Source: CBDEGK01 sp965237855
GTDB taxonomy: Bacteria; Pseudomonadota; Gammaproteobacteria; Pseudomonadales; Halieaceae
Direction: 5' to 3'
Assembly: GCA_965237855.1 (NCBI GenBank)
Contig: CBDEGK010000008.1
Location: 558,001-622,000, forward strand
Length of the DNA: 64,000 bases
In this document: piece after piece, positions 1 through 7,196 of the stretch
Layout of the letters: each line of letters begins with the position of its first letter
Position numbering within the stretch: position 1 is the stretch's first letter
Position numbers and translations under genes: made by a program
The notes under the pieces: model-generated
Seen by the model: only the letters and a program-made list of their open reading frames with translations
Told to the model about the DNA's origin: nothing
The model's database searches: none

Positions 1-1383
1 ATGATGGGTGTTGATCCGCGCCGTTTTGGGCCGTATGCATCGCGCGGTTATTTGCGGCGCAAGAACGAGGAGGCCTATGCCAATGTCTTTAGCACCCACT
101 ATCCCGATGAGGAGCGGGCAGCAGCGCGACCCTTGAAGCGTGCTCCATGCTACGATCGCATGCAAGCTCTGGGGGCTGTATTTGGACATGTTTACGGGTG
201 GGAGCGACCCAACTGGTTCGCGCCCGTGGAGTATTCCCTGACCGCCGAGGAACTGGACCAGGCCGACACCCTGCTCAATGATAATCACTCCGCGCCGCAA
301 CAAGATGGGCGAGTGGTAGAAAAGAATTCCTTTCGCCGTAGCAATTATTTCGAGTTTGTTGGCCAGGAGTGTCGACACGTGCAGGCCAATGTCGGCTTGC
401 TGGACATGTCCGCTTTTTCCAAGTTCAGTGTGGCCGGAGCGGGGGCCGCTGACTGGTTGGAGTCGCTGGTCGCCAACAATATACCCCGCGGCGTCGGCCG
501 GGTGGGTCTGTGTCATATGTTGTCGGGCAATGGCGGAGTCAGGGCTGAATTCACCATCTATAAAAAAGCTGATGGGGATTACTACCTGGTCTCCGCGGGC
601 GCCCTGGAGCGCCATGATTGGGATTACCTGAGCAAACTGTTACCCGCCAACGGCAGTGTGCAACTTCAAAAGATCACGACGCAGTTGGGTGTCCTGGTGA
701 TTGCCGGCCCGCGTTCCCGCGATCTATTGCAAAAGCTGACCGATACCGACTTGTCTAACGACAACTTCAAGTGGTTAACCGGGCAGGCAATCAACGTGGG
801 ATACGCACAGGCGGATGCTCTGCGGGTCAACTTTGTTGGCGAGTTGGGCTGGGAATTACATCACCCGATAGAAATGCAAAATTACATCTTCGACGAGGTG
901 ATGAAGGCCGGTGCCGAATTTGATATCAGGCCCTTCGGTATACGGGCCATGGATTCGATGCGTCTGGAAAAATCCTATCGCCTGATACCGCGCGAGATGT
1001 CGATCGAATACGCGGCACTGGAATCTGGACTGGATCGCTTCGTAAGACTCGATAAGGCAACTGATTTTATAGGCAAGAGTGCGTTGCAGGACTGGCAGCG
1101 ACGCGGTTTTGACAACAGTTTTGTCACCCTGGAAGTACATGGTGTAACCGACGCCGATGCGCGTGGTTCCGAGGGACTGTACAAGGGCGGAGACCTGGTT
1201 GGTCGCGCCGCCTCGGGTGGTTATGGATTTCGCACAGAGAAGTCACTCGCGCTGGGACTGGTGCAGCCAGTGTATGCAGAAGTGGGCGCCGAACTGGAAA
1301 TAGAAATTCTCAGCCAGCGCTACCACGCCACTGTCATCGCCGAATCCCCCTACGATCCAGAGAATACAGCCCTTAGATCGTAG
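1..1383 (+). CDS. Dimethylglycine dehydrogenase-like flavoprotein, C-terminal part (5' truncated by window)
   Basis: This is the C-terminal 460 residues of a large FAD-dependent N-demethylase of the dimethylglycine/sarcosine dehydrogenase type. Residues 1-80 look like the tail of the FAD domain (linker FAO_M). Residues ~110-350 are a GcvT-like folate-binding fold, with the motifs VGLLDMSAFSKF and GELGWELH, and the rest is a GCV_T C-terminal barrel. The FAD-binding Rossmann motif is absent because it lies upstream of the window, so the apparent Met start is not the real one. Family members oxidise an N-methyl group and pass the C1 unit to THF. The gene precedes the corrinoid methyltransferase operon on the same strand, which suggests that it acts on the demethylated product (for example dimethylglycine from betaine). 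The substrate is inferred. Confidence 0.85.
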   Translation: MMGVDPRRFGPYASRGYLRRKNEEAYANVFSTHYPDEERAAARPLKRAPCYDRMQALGAVFGHVYGWERPNWFAPVEYSLTAEELDQADTLLNDNHSAPQQDGRVVEKNSFRRSNYFEFVGQECRHVQANVGLLDMSAFSKFSVAGAGAADWLESLVANNIPRGVGRVGLCHMLSGNGGVRAEFTIYKKADGDYYLVSAGALERHDWDYLSKLLPANGSVQLQKITTQLGVLVIAGPRSRDLLQKLTDTDLSNDNFKWLTGQAINVGYAQADALRVNFVGELGWELHHPIEMQNYIFDEVMKAGAEFDIRPFGIRAMDSMRLEKSYRLIPREMSIEYAALESGLDRFVRLDKATDFIGKSALQDWQRRGFDNSFVTLEVHGVTDADARGSEGLYKGGDLVGRAASGGYGFRTEKSLALGLVQPVYAEVGAELEIEILSQRYHATVIAESPYDPENTALRS

Positions 1384-1512
1384 CGCGGACCTGTCGCGAA
1401 TAAACCTGCCTGCGTCGCAAATTCACACGCACGCAGATCAAAACAGGAACACACTAGCGGCGATATAGGGTCTATTTAATACGCGTCCCGACGCGCTTGT
1501 GGAAACCGGTAA

Positions 1513-3054
1513 ATGGGTGAACGTAGAGGACGCAGACAGTCAGGCGGAAGGGCAGCCAAGCGCGATGCGCGCCAACACTCCCAGGCCCAGATATCCGCCT
1601 TTATCGAACGGAAAATTCCCTACTTTGACTATTTGAATGAGGAGAGCCTGGAGCTCATTGAGCACAATGCCGACACGGTACTGGAGGAAATTGGCATTGA
1701 GTTTCGCGACGACGCGGAAGCGCTGGTTATTCTCAAGGACGCCGGCGCCGATGTGGACGGCGAACGGGTACGTTTCCCGCGCGGTATGTGTCGGTCAATT
1801 ATTCAAAGCAACGCCCCGGCTGAGTTCGTACAGTACGCGCGCAATCCAGCCCGCAATGTCATTATCGGCGGTGATCGCACGGTAATGGTACCCGCCTATG
1901 GGCCGCCCTTTGTGCGCGACCTCGACCAGGGGCGACGCTACGCCACGATCAAGGATTTTGAGAACTTCGTAAAACTGGCCTACATGGCCCCCGGTCTGCA
2001 TCACTCCGGGGGCACTATCTGCGAGCCGGTCGATTTGCCAGTGAACAAACGGCATTTCGACATGGTGTATAGCCATATCAAGTACAGTGACAAACCCTTC
2101 ATGGGATCGGTGACACACCCCGAGCGCGCCCAGGACACGGTGGACATGGCCAAGCTGGTCTTTGGCGCAGACTTCGTCGAACAGAATGCGGTCTGTATCA
2201 GCCTGATCAATGCCAATTCGCCGATGACCTTCGATGCCACCATGCTGGGTGCGGCCAAGGTCTATGCCCGCCACAACCAGGCGACGGTTATTTCACCGTT
2301 TATCCTGGCCGGGGCTATGTCGCCGGTATCGACCGCGGGCACCTCGACGCAGATCCTGGCGGAAGCGCTGGCGGGCATGGCTTTCGTGCAGCTGGTCAGG
2401 CCTGGCGCACCGGTCGTGTTTGGCACGTTTGCCAGTGCAGTGTCCATGCAGAGTGGAGCCCCGACTTTCGGCACGCCGGAACCCAGCATGGTGATGTTTG
2501 CAGTGGCAGCGCTGGCGCGCCGACTGGGGGTGCCATTTCGCAGCGGCGGTGGTCTATGCGCAGCGAAGATAGCCGACGCCCAGGCGGCGTATGAATCCGC
2601 CAACACGCTGCAGTCTGCGGCGTTGGCGGGGGTAAATTTTATGCTGCATGCAGCCGGTTGGCTGGAGGGCGGTCTCGCCATGGGTTATGAGAAATTTATC
2701 ATGGATTGTGATCAGCTCAACATGATAGCGATACTTCTCGGTGGCATGGATATGTCGGAGAACGGTCAGGCCATGGATGCCATGCGCGAGGTTGGACCGG
2801 GGTCCCACTTCCTCGGTTCCGCTCATACCCAGGCCAATTTTGAGTCCGCCTTTTATCGCTCGGAGGTGGCCGACAGCAACAGCTTTGAACAGTGGGAGGC
2901 CGACGGCTCGCTGGACTGCGCCCAGCGCGCCAACAAAATCTGCAAGACAATGCTCGGAGACTACCAGGCACCGGCACTGGACCCGGCAGTGGATGAGGCC
3001 CTGCTGGAGTTTATTGCCAAGCGCAAGGCTTCGTTTCCGGACAAGGAATATTAA
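1513..3054 (+). CDS. MttB/MtgB-family (non-pyrrolysine) corrinoid-dependent methyltransferase
   Basis: This 513-residue protein belongs to the trimethylamine methyltransferase (MttB) superfamily. It aligns over the whole TIM-barrel, with typical segments such as FVKLAYMAPGLHHSGGT and LARRLGVPFRSGG. There is no in-frame TAG, so it is not a pyrrolysine enzyme. The characterised non-Pyl relatives (MtgB, MtpB, MtcB) demethylate glycine betaine, proline betaine or carnitine. Such an enzyme transfers a methyl group from an amine to the Co(I) corrinoid protein encoded 15 bp downstream. The N-terminus is Arg-rich (eight Arg/Lys in the first 20 residues). The ribosome site is weak. The upstream dehydrogenase hints at a betaine-like substrate, but the sequence cannot fix it. 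Confidence 0.85.
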   Translation: MGERRGRRQSGGRAAKRDARQHSQAQISAFIERKIPYFDYLNEESLELIEHNADTVLEEIGIEFRDDAEALVILKDAGADVDGERVRFPRGMCRSIIQSNAPAEFVQYARNPARNVIIGGDRTVMVPAYGPPFVRDLDQGRRYATIKDFENFVKLAYMAPGLHHSGGTICEPVDLPVNKRHFDMVYSHIKYSDKPFMGSVTHPERAQDTVDMAKLVFGADFVEQNAVCISLINANSPMTFDATMLGAAKVYARHNQATVISPFILAGAMSPVSTAGTSTQILAEALAGMAFVQLVRPGAPVVFGTFASAVSMQSGAPTFGTPEPSMVMFAVAALARRLGVPFRSGGGLCAAKIADAQAAYESANTLQSAALAGVNFMLHAAGWLEGGLAMGYEKFIMDCDQLNMIAILLGGMDMSENGQAMDAMREVGPGSHFLGSAHTQANFESAFYRSEVADSNSFEQWEADGSLDCAQRANKICKTMLGDYQAPALDPAVDEALLEFIAKRKASFPDKEY

Positions 3055-3069
3055 CAGGAAGGCCAGAAC

Positions 3070-3807
3070 ATGATCGATGAAGCAAATGACCAGGGTGAAG
3101 TCGAAGACAATGAAAGCGAGGACGAAGTCATTCTCGCCGAGTTGTCTGATGAAGAGCTCGTCGAACAGATACACGATGACCTCTATGATGGATTGAAGGA
3201 AGAGATAGAAGAGGGAACCCACATTCTGCTGGACCGGGGCTGGTCTCCGGACAAGGTGTTATCCGATGCGCTGGTGGCGGGCATGACTATAGTCGGCATA
3301 GACTTTCGTGACGGCATCCTGTTTGTGCCGGAAGTTCTGCTTTCCGCCAATGCGATGAAGGGCGGTATGGCTATACTGCGCCCGTTGTTGGCAGAAACCG
3401 GTGCTAAGCCGGTGGGTACCATGGTAATAGGCACCGTTAAAGGGGACATTCACGATATCGGCAAAAACCTGGTCGCCATGATGTTGGAAGGTGCCGGTTT
3501 TGAAGTGATAAACATCGGCATCAACAACAGTGTGGAGGATTATCTCGCCGCCCTGGCAGAACACCAGCCCGATATCCTGGGGATGTCTGCGCTGCTCACC
3601 ACCACCATGCCCTATATGAAAGTGGTTATTGAAGCACTCAAGGAGCAGGGGCTGCGGGAAAAATACATTGTTATGGTAGGAGGTGCGCCCTTGAATGCGG
3701 AATTTGGGGAAGCTGTCGGCGCTGATGCCTACTGCCGTGATGCGGCAGACGCCGCCACCACAGCGGTGCGGCTGGTGGCAGAGCGGAGGGCGACGGCCGA
3801 TGCTTGA
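3070..3807 (+). CDS. Corrinoid (cobalamin-binding) methyl-carrier protein
   Basis: This is the B12-binding shuttle partner of the MttB-family enzyme (245 residues). A helical cap domain covers residues ~27-110, followed by a Rossmann-like cobalamin domain. The latter has the base-off/His-on motif GDIHDIGKNLV (D-x-H-x-x-G, around residue 125), then SALLTTTM and GGAPL. The role is to accept a methyl group and hand it to the methyltransferase encoded at 6300. The first 42 residues contain no Lys or Arg, and 15 of the first 35 are Asp or Glu. This acidic extension is unusual compared with compact MtgC/MtmC proteins of about 210-220 residues. The 3' end overlaps the next gene by 8 bp, showing tight operon structure. 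Confidence 0.92.
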   Translation: MIDEANDQGEVEDNESEDEVILAELSDEELVEQIHDDLYDGLKEEIEEGTHILLDRGWSPDKVLSDALVAGMTIVGIDFRDGILFVPEVLLSANAMKGGMAILRPLLAETGAKPVGTMVIGTVKGDIHDIGKNLVAMMLEGAGFEVINIGINNSVEDYLAALAEHQPDILGMSALLTTTMPYMKVVIEALKEQGLREKYIVMVGGAPLNAEFGEAVGADAYCRDAADAATTAVRLVAERRATADA

Positions 3808-4453
3808 CGGATTCGAGTCGGGGCCGGTCACGTCAGGGGCGGATGGAGGTGCTCCCGCGGCGACTGTGGCAGTGATTGCCTGCGGCGCGCTTGCGCGTGA
3901 AATACATTACTTGCGCCGCGCCAACGGATGGGATCACGTGCACATGTATTGCCTGGATGCCGATTTGCACAATCGTCCGCAGTTAATACCCGGCAAATTG
4001 AGGGAGAAAATCGCCTACTGCCGCGATCGCTATGCCAGTATTTTTGTTGCCTACGCGGACTGCGGAACAGGCGGTGGTATTGACGCGGTGTTAAATGAGG
4101 AGGGCATCGAGCGCCTGGCGGGGCCGCACTGTTATTCGTTTTATGCTGGCGAAAAAGCGTTTACTGAGCTCGCCGATGAGGAACCGGGCACTTTCTACCT
4201 AACTGACTTCCTGGCCAGGCATTTCGAGCGTTTGATCATTCGAGGCCTGAAGCTGGATCGTCACCCGCAGCTGCTGGATGATTTCTTTGGCAATTACCGG
4301 CGAGTCGTCTATCTGTCGCAACGCAGCGATGGCGAATTGCTGCCGGCTGCAAGGGCAGCAGCGGATTATCTGGGGCTTCGGTTTGAGCATGTGCACTGCG
4401 GTTACGGAGATTTAGAAACCAGCTTAAAAGCACAACTTATTGCTGTTGGCTGA
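3800..4453 (+). CDS. DUF1638 family protein
   Basis: This 217-residue protein matches the DUF1638 family, whose biochemical function is not known. Visible features are VAVIACGALAREIHYL near residue 25, FVAYADCGTGGGID in the middle and a C-terminal HCGYGDLETSL. The conserved Cys residues in those segments (CGAL, DCGTGG) would suit metal or cofactor binding, but that is inference. I chose the ATG at 3800, inside the end of the corrinoid gene, because the longer frame starts deep in that gene. Members commonly sit beside MttB-like and corrinoid proteins, as here. A role in corrinoid loading, maturation or methyl transfer is plausible but unproven. Confidence 0.75.
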   Translation: MLDGFESGPVTSGADGGAPAATVAVIACGALAREIHYLRRANGWDHVHMYCLDADLHNRPQLIPGKLREKIAYCRDRYASIFVAYADCGTGGGIDAVLNEEGIERLAGPHCYSFYAGEKAFTELADEEPGTFYLTDFLARHFERLIIRGLKLDRHPQLLDDFFGNYRRVVYLSQRSDGELLPAARAAADYLGLRFEHVHCGYGDLETSLKAQLIAVG

Positions 4454-4464
4454 GCCTGCAATCC

Positions 4465-4767
4465 ATGCAAAAAATCATAGTTTATTGGCGCGATATTCCA
4501 GCGCAGGTTATTTTCAAAGACGGTCGACGGCGCGGCAAGGCAGTGCTCAGCCAGAGGTTCCAGGAGTGTATTGATCGCGCAGCCATGCGCGCGGGGAAAG
4601 GTGGCAGCGACCAGTACATGGAAGATTGGCGGCGGGAGAGTTCTGCCTTCGATGGGGGCGGCGACCTGCAGACTCTGGCGGAACAGGAGGCCGCCGTGAT
4701 TGAGGCGCGTTACAGCGACGAGGACCTGGCTGCCCTGGCGAGAGCCTCGGGGCTGACCGGGAGTTAG
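4465..4767 (+). CDS. 'Virulence factor' domain protein (small conserved protein)
   Basis: This 100-residue soluble protein starts MQKIIVYWRDIPAQVI and carries the conserved RFQECIDRAAMRAG and YMEDW segments. These are typical of the small Pfam family named Virulence_fact. The family name is historical and no activity is established. It lies 11 bp after the DUF1638 gene and 2 bp before the MetV-like gene, so it is co-transcribed with the methyl-transfer genes. No signal peptide or membrane segment is visible. A structural or assembly role in the one-carbon system is an inference from synteny only. Confidence 0.65.
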   Translation: MQKIIVYWRDIPAQVIFKDGRRRGKAVLSQRFQECIDRAAMRAGKGGSDQYMEDWRRESSAFDGGGDLQTLAEQEAAVIEARYSDEDLAALARASGLTGS

Positions 4768-4769
4768 CG

Positions 4770-5246
4770 ATGTATCGGGTACGCCTCTGGTCAGTGCGAC
4801 ACGCGCGGGGATTGAAAGCAGTCTACGGGGTGCTGGAATTCGTGTTGTCAGCCCTGCATCCGTTGTGGCAACTCATTGGCTATCGCCGTATTGATCCGAT
4901 TTTCACTGCCATCGAAAAGCCAGTTAAGGGCTTCCTGTTTGATTCCCACGGCTGTGGTCAGTGCACACTTGGTTCAACCGGCATGGCCTGTCCGATGAAT
5001 TGCCCCAAATCCTTGCGTAATGGGCCTTGCGGCGGCGTGCGAGAGGATGGTACTTGTGAAGTGGACGCGGAAATGATCTGTGTCTGGGTCGCCGCCTGGG
5101 AGGGTAGTCAGCGCATGCACGATGGTGAACAAGCCATACGAATTGTGCAATCCCCCTTCGACAACCGCTTGCAGGGCAGTTCCGCCTGGCTGCGCTCGGT
5201 GCGCGCTGGTCGCCATCTGGAAACGGGGCCGATCGATGCACTTTGA
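4770..5246 (+). CDS. MetV-like cysteine-rich methylene-THF reductase partner
   Basis: This 158-residue protein resembles the C-terminal/MetV-type domain associated with methylenetetrahydrofolate reductase. The diagnostic Cys cluster spans residues ~52-90: HGCGQCTLGSTGMACPMNCP, then NGPCGGV and DGTCEV. These cysteines likely bind Fe-S clusters or zinc. In anaerobes MetV partners MetF to connect the flavin with external electron carriers. The gene overlaps metF by 11 bp, which supports a stoichiometric complex. In this setting the pair would oxidise methyl-THF to methylene-THF rather than make methionine precursors. The direction is inferred from the operon. Confidence 0.8.
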   Translation: MYRVRLWSVRHARGLKAVYGVLEFVLSALHPLWQLIGYRRIDPIFTAIEKPVKGFLFDSHGCGQCTLGSTGMACPMNCPKSLRNGPCGGVREDGTCEVDAEMICVWVAAWEGSQRMHDGEQAIRIVQSPFDNRLQGSSAWLRSVRAGRHLETGPIDAL

Positions 5247-6261
5247 TGACGAACCCATCGCCGGTGAAAACCTGCCGATTCTACCCGGCCACGTCTCTCC
5301 CGGTCGGCTCGAGCGGGTGTTGCGAGCAGGTGTTTTCGCAGTGACCACGGAAATTGCGCCGCCGGATTCGGCAGACCCGCATGAGGTCTATGAGCGCGCC
5401 AGCGTGTTCGATGGTTACGTGGATGCAATCAATGCCACTGACGGGTCGGGTGCCAACTGTCACATGTCCAGCGTGGGCATGTGCTCACTGCTCACCCGAC
5501 GTGGTTACTCTATGGTGATGCAGATTTCCTGTCGTGATCGCAATCGCATTGCCATCCAGGGCGATGTGCTGGGTGCTTCTGCCATGGGGGTGTCCAGTAT
5601 TCTTTGCCTGACCGGAGACGGTGTGCAATCCGGTGACCACCCGGAAGCCAAGCCCGTGTTTGACATGGACTGCATGACCTCACTGGAGATGTTGCGCGGC
5701 ATGCGCGACGATCGGCATTTTCTCAGTGGCCGCACACTGAGCCATCCTCCACCGGTGTTCCTGGGCGCGGCCGCCAATCCGTTCGCACCACCACATGATT
5801 TTCGGCCGCTGCGGCTCGCCAAAAAAGTGGCCGCGGGGGCGCAGTTTATTCAGACCCAGTACTGCTTTGATATCGACATGCTGCAAGCGTACATGAGCCG
5901 TGTGCGGGACCTGGGCCTACACGAACAGGTGTTTATCCTGCCCGGCGTTGGCCCCCTGGCGTCTGCCAAATCAGCTGAATGGATTCGCAGCCACGTCGCC
6001 GGGGTACATATCCCCGATGCGGTGATCAAGCGCCTGCAGGGAGCGCGGGATCAGGCTCAGGAGGGCGTTAATATTTGCATCGACATGATTAGCCAGATTC
6101 GTGAAATTGAAGGGGTGCATGGCGTACACATCATGGCCTACCGCCAGGAATATCGTGTGCCGGAGATTGTTGAAACTACCGGTGTGCTGGGGGGGCGAGT
6201 ACCCTGGCACCCCGGCCTGTATGGCGAATCTGTGCAGGAGCAGCAGAGCGCAAACCAGTGA
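5236..6261 (+). CDS. metF: Methylenetetrahydrofolate reductase (MetF-type)
   Basis: This 341-residue FAD enzyme interconverts 5-methyl-THF and 5,10-methylene-THF. It shows the MTHFR TIM-barrel hallmarks: VTTEIAPPDSADP near the N-terminus, NATDGSGANCHMSS, ILCLTGDG, the GAQFIQTQYCFD segment and ILPGVGPL. The in-frame ATG at 5236 is preferred. The frame stays open further upstream, but those codons lie inside the MetV-like gene. Together with the MetV-like protein and the downstream methyl-THF methyltransferase it can channel methyl groups into the oxidative folate branch. It is slightly longer than Escherichia coli MetF. Confidence 0.9.
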   Translation: MHFDDEPIAGENLPILPGHVSPGRLERVLRAGVFAVTTEIAPPDSADPHEVYERASVFDGYVDAINATDGSGANCHMSSVGMCSLLTRRGYSMVMQISCRDRNRIAIQGDVLGASAMGVSSILCLTGDGVQSGDHPEAKPVFDMDCMTSLEMLRGMRDDRHFLSGRTLSHPPPVFLGAAANPFAPPHDFRPLRLAKKVAAGAQFIQTQYCFDIDMLQAYMSRVRDLGLHEQVFILPGVGPLASAKSAEWIRSHVAGVHIPDAVIKRLQGARDQAQEGVNICIDMISQIREIEGVHGVHIMAYRQEYRVPEIVETTGVLGGRVPWHPGLYGESVQEQQSANQ

Positions 6262-6299
6262 AACTCAAGGCAGCGACAGCTGAAAAACGGAGAGAGTGA

Positions 6300-7196
6300 A
6301 TGACAATAACCCTGTTAAGTTCGGCCAGCAAGGAAGTGAAAATTGGCTTCGAGGAGCCCTTCGTCATAATCGGTGAACGGATAAATCCCACCGGCCGCAA
6401 AATCCTGTCCGAAGAAATGAAGGCCGGGGATTTCAGTCGTGTTGAGGCCGATGCCATCGCCCAGGTCGAGGCCGGTGCGCAAATGTTGGACGTCAATGCT
6501 GGTATCCCCTTGGCGGATGAACCCGCGTTGTTGGCGCAGGCCATTCAGTTGGTGCAGTCTGTTACCGATACACCGATCTCCATCGATTCCTCGATCATTG
6601 AAGCGCTCGAGGCGGGACTGGCGGTTTACCAGGGCAAGCCATTGGTAAATTCGGTTACCGGCGAGGAGGAGGTGCTGGAACGGGTGCTGCCGCTGGTGGC
6701 GAAATACGGTGCTGCGGTGGTAGCGATCTCCAACGATGAAACCGGGATATCTGAAGACCCGGACGAACGTTTCAAGGTCGCGCGGAAAATTGTTGAGCGC
6801 GCCGCAGACTACGGTATTCACTACAGTGATGTGGTGGTTGATCCGCTGGTTATGCCAATTGGAGCTATTAACAGCGCTGCCCGGCAAGTTATGCATATTG
6901 TCCGGCGCCTGCGCGAGGAACTGAAGGTTAATACCACCTGCGGCGCCTCCAACGTCAGTTTCGGCCTGCCCAATCGCAACGGTATCAATGCCTCGTTTTT
7001 GAATATGGCGATTGGTGCGGGTATGACTTCGGCGATAACCAGCCCGCTGCATCCTGAAGTAATGCAAGCGGTACGCGGCGCCGATGTGATGATGGGACAT
7101 GAGCCTGATTGCGGGCGCTGGATTGACGCCTACCGTGAGCCGATCGGGGAGCGCGAGAGCGCCCGGGGCAACAGAAAACGCCGGCGGCGGGCGTGA
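6300..7196 (+). CDS. Methyltetrahydrofolate:corrinoid methyltransferase (AcsE/MtgA-like)
   Basis: This 298-residue protein has the pterin-binding (dihydropteroate synthase-like) fold. The motif FVIIGERINPTGRK is at the N-terminus, PISIDSSI near residue 97, and TTCGASNVSFGLPNR near residue 215; the last matches the substrate-binding loop of MeTr enzymes. It would move the methyl group between the corrinoid protein and THF, giving methyl-THF for MetF/MetV. Typical MeTr proteins have about 262-270 residues. This one carries a C-terminal extension ending in an Arg-rich stretch (GNRKRRRRA). Its TGA overlaps the GTG start of the activator gene, indicating translational coupling. Confidence 0.88.
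   Translation: MTITLLSSASKEVKIGFEEPFVIIGERINPTGRKILSEEMKAGDFSRVEADAIAQVEAGAQMLDVNAGIPLADEPALLAQAIQLVQSVTDTPISIDSSIIEALEAGLAVYQGKPLVNSVTGEEEVLERVLPLVAKYGAAVVAISNDETGISEDPDERFKVARKIVERAADYGIHYSDVVVDPLVMPIGAINSAARQVMHIVRRLREELKVNTTCGASNVSFGLPNRNGINASFLNMAIGAGMTSAITSPLHPEVMQAVRGADVMMGHEPDCGRWIDAYREPIGERESARGNRKRRRRA

Noticed and set aside
1384..1512. Cobalamin riboswitch upstream of the corrinoid operon
   Set aside because: An ACCTGCCTG-like fragment recalls the B12 box, but the gap is only 129 bp and the other conserved riboswitch elements are missing.
1513..3054. Pyrrolysine in the MttB homologues
   Set aside because: Neither MttB-family frame (1513-3054, 18856-20406) contains an internal TAG, and no pyl genes are present. 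They are non-Pyl members.
2554..3222. Antisense frame (222 codons) opposite the MttB and corrinoid genes
   Set aside because: It spans two real genes and their spacer, has low-complexity hydrophobic content and no family match.
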